The notes below the pieces were generated by a model that ran no database searches, was not told where the DNA came from, and saw only the letters and a program-made list of their open reading frames with translations. Below, in pieces: positions 5,103 through 5,136 of a stretch of DNA of 5,136 bases. Source of the stretch: an uncultured Collinsella sp. (GTDB taxonomy: Bacteria > Actinomycetota > Coriobacteriia > Coriobacteriales > Coriobacteriaceae); the NCBI GenBank assembly GCA_905197385.1, contig CAJJYO010000127.1, forward strand, positions 1 through 5,136, written 5' to 3'. The position numbers were made by a program, and so were the translations under genes. Every line of letters begins with the position of its first letter. The stretch's first letter is position 1.

Positions 5103-5136
5103 TATTGACCGGCGCCGTTAGGAGCGCCGGTCAATA
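5103..5136 (+). terminator. Probable intrinsic terminator of the operon (cut by window edge)
   Basis: TATTGACCGGCGC (5103-5115) and GCGCCGGTCAATA (5124-5136) are perfect reverse complements, a 13-bp GC-rich stem with an 8-nt loop, starting 47 nt after the last stop codon. The right arm ends exactly at the window edge, so the stem may be longer and the T run that would prove a terminator cannot be seen. Confidence 0.75.

Overview
The window looks like a GC-rich actinobacterial chromosome, most likely a Coriobacteriia member of the Collinsella type. That placement is inferred from base composition, a fused EcfA1-EcfA2 ATPase protein and the style of the riboflavin locus; no rRNA or other marker gene is present to confirm it. 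It has two parts: the left end of an insertion sequence (about 1-388, minus strand) and a complete vitamin-uptake operon (about 601-5136, plus strand). About 210 bases of gene-free DNA lie between them.

The left edge encodes only the first 35 residues of an IS110-family (DEDD) transposase, read leftwards out of the window. The roughly 280 bases upstream of its start codon carry no gene. Read on the transposase strand, they fold into three consecutive stem-loops: a 5' hairpin, then two hairpins each interrupted by a large internal loop. This is the architecture described for the bridge RNA of IS110-group elements such as IS621. One strand of the first internal loop repeats, base for base over 9 nt, a sequence located where the left end of the element would meet its target. 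I read the segment as a probable, undescribed bridge RNA with its target-binding guide still matched to its insertion site. This comes from reading the sequence only and has not been tested.

From 601 onward, an extended -10 promoter leads almost directly into an FMN riboswitch (637-823). Its closing stem P1 ends inside the Shine-Dalgarno sequence of the first gene, so the aptamer itself can block translation without a separate expression platform. The genes that follow are ribU (riboflavin S-component), a fused EcfA1-EcfA2 ATPase, ecfT (transmembrane coupling subunit) and two tandem paralogues of the pyridoxamine 5'-phosphate oxidase-like FMN-binding split-barrel family. The first three genes overlap by 4 nt and 1 nt, and the last two follow after gaps of 30 and 44 nt. 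A 13-bp perfect hairpin closes the window and probably terminates the operon.

Together the operon imports riboflavin: RibU binds it, EcfT couples it to the ATPases, and ATP hydrolysis drives uptake. When FMN made from riboflavin is plentiful, it should shut down synthesis of RibU. The two split-barrel proteins are probable users of FMN, although their substrates cannot be read from the sequence.
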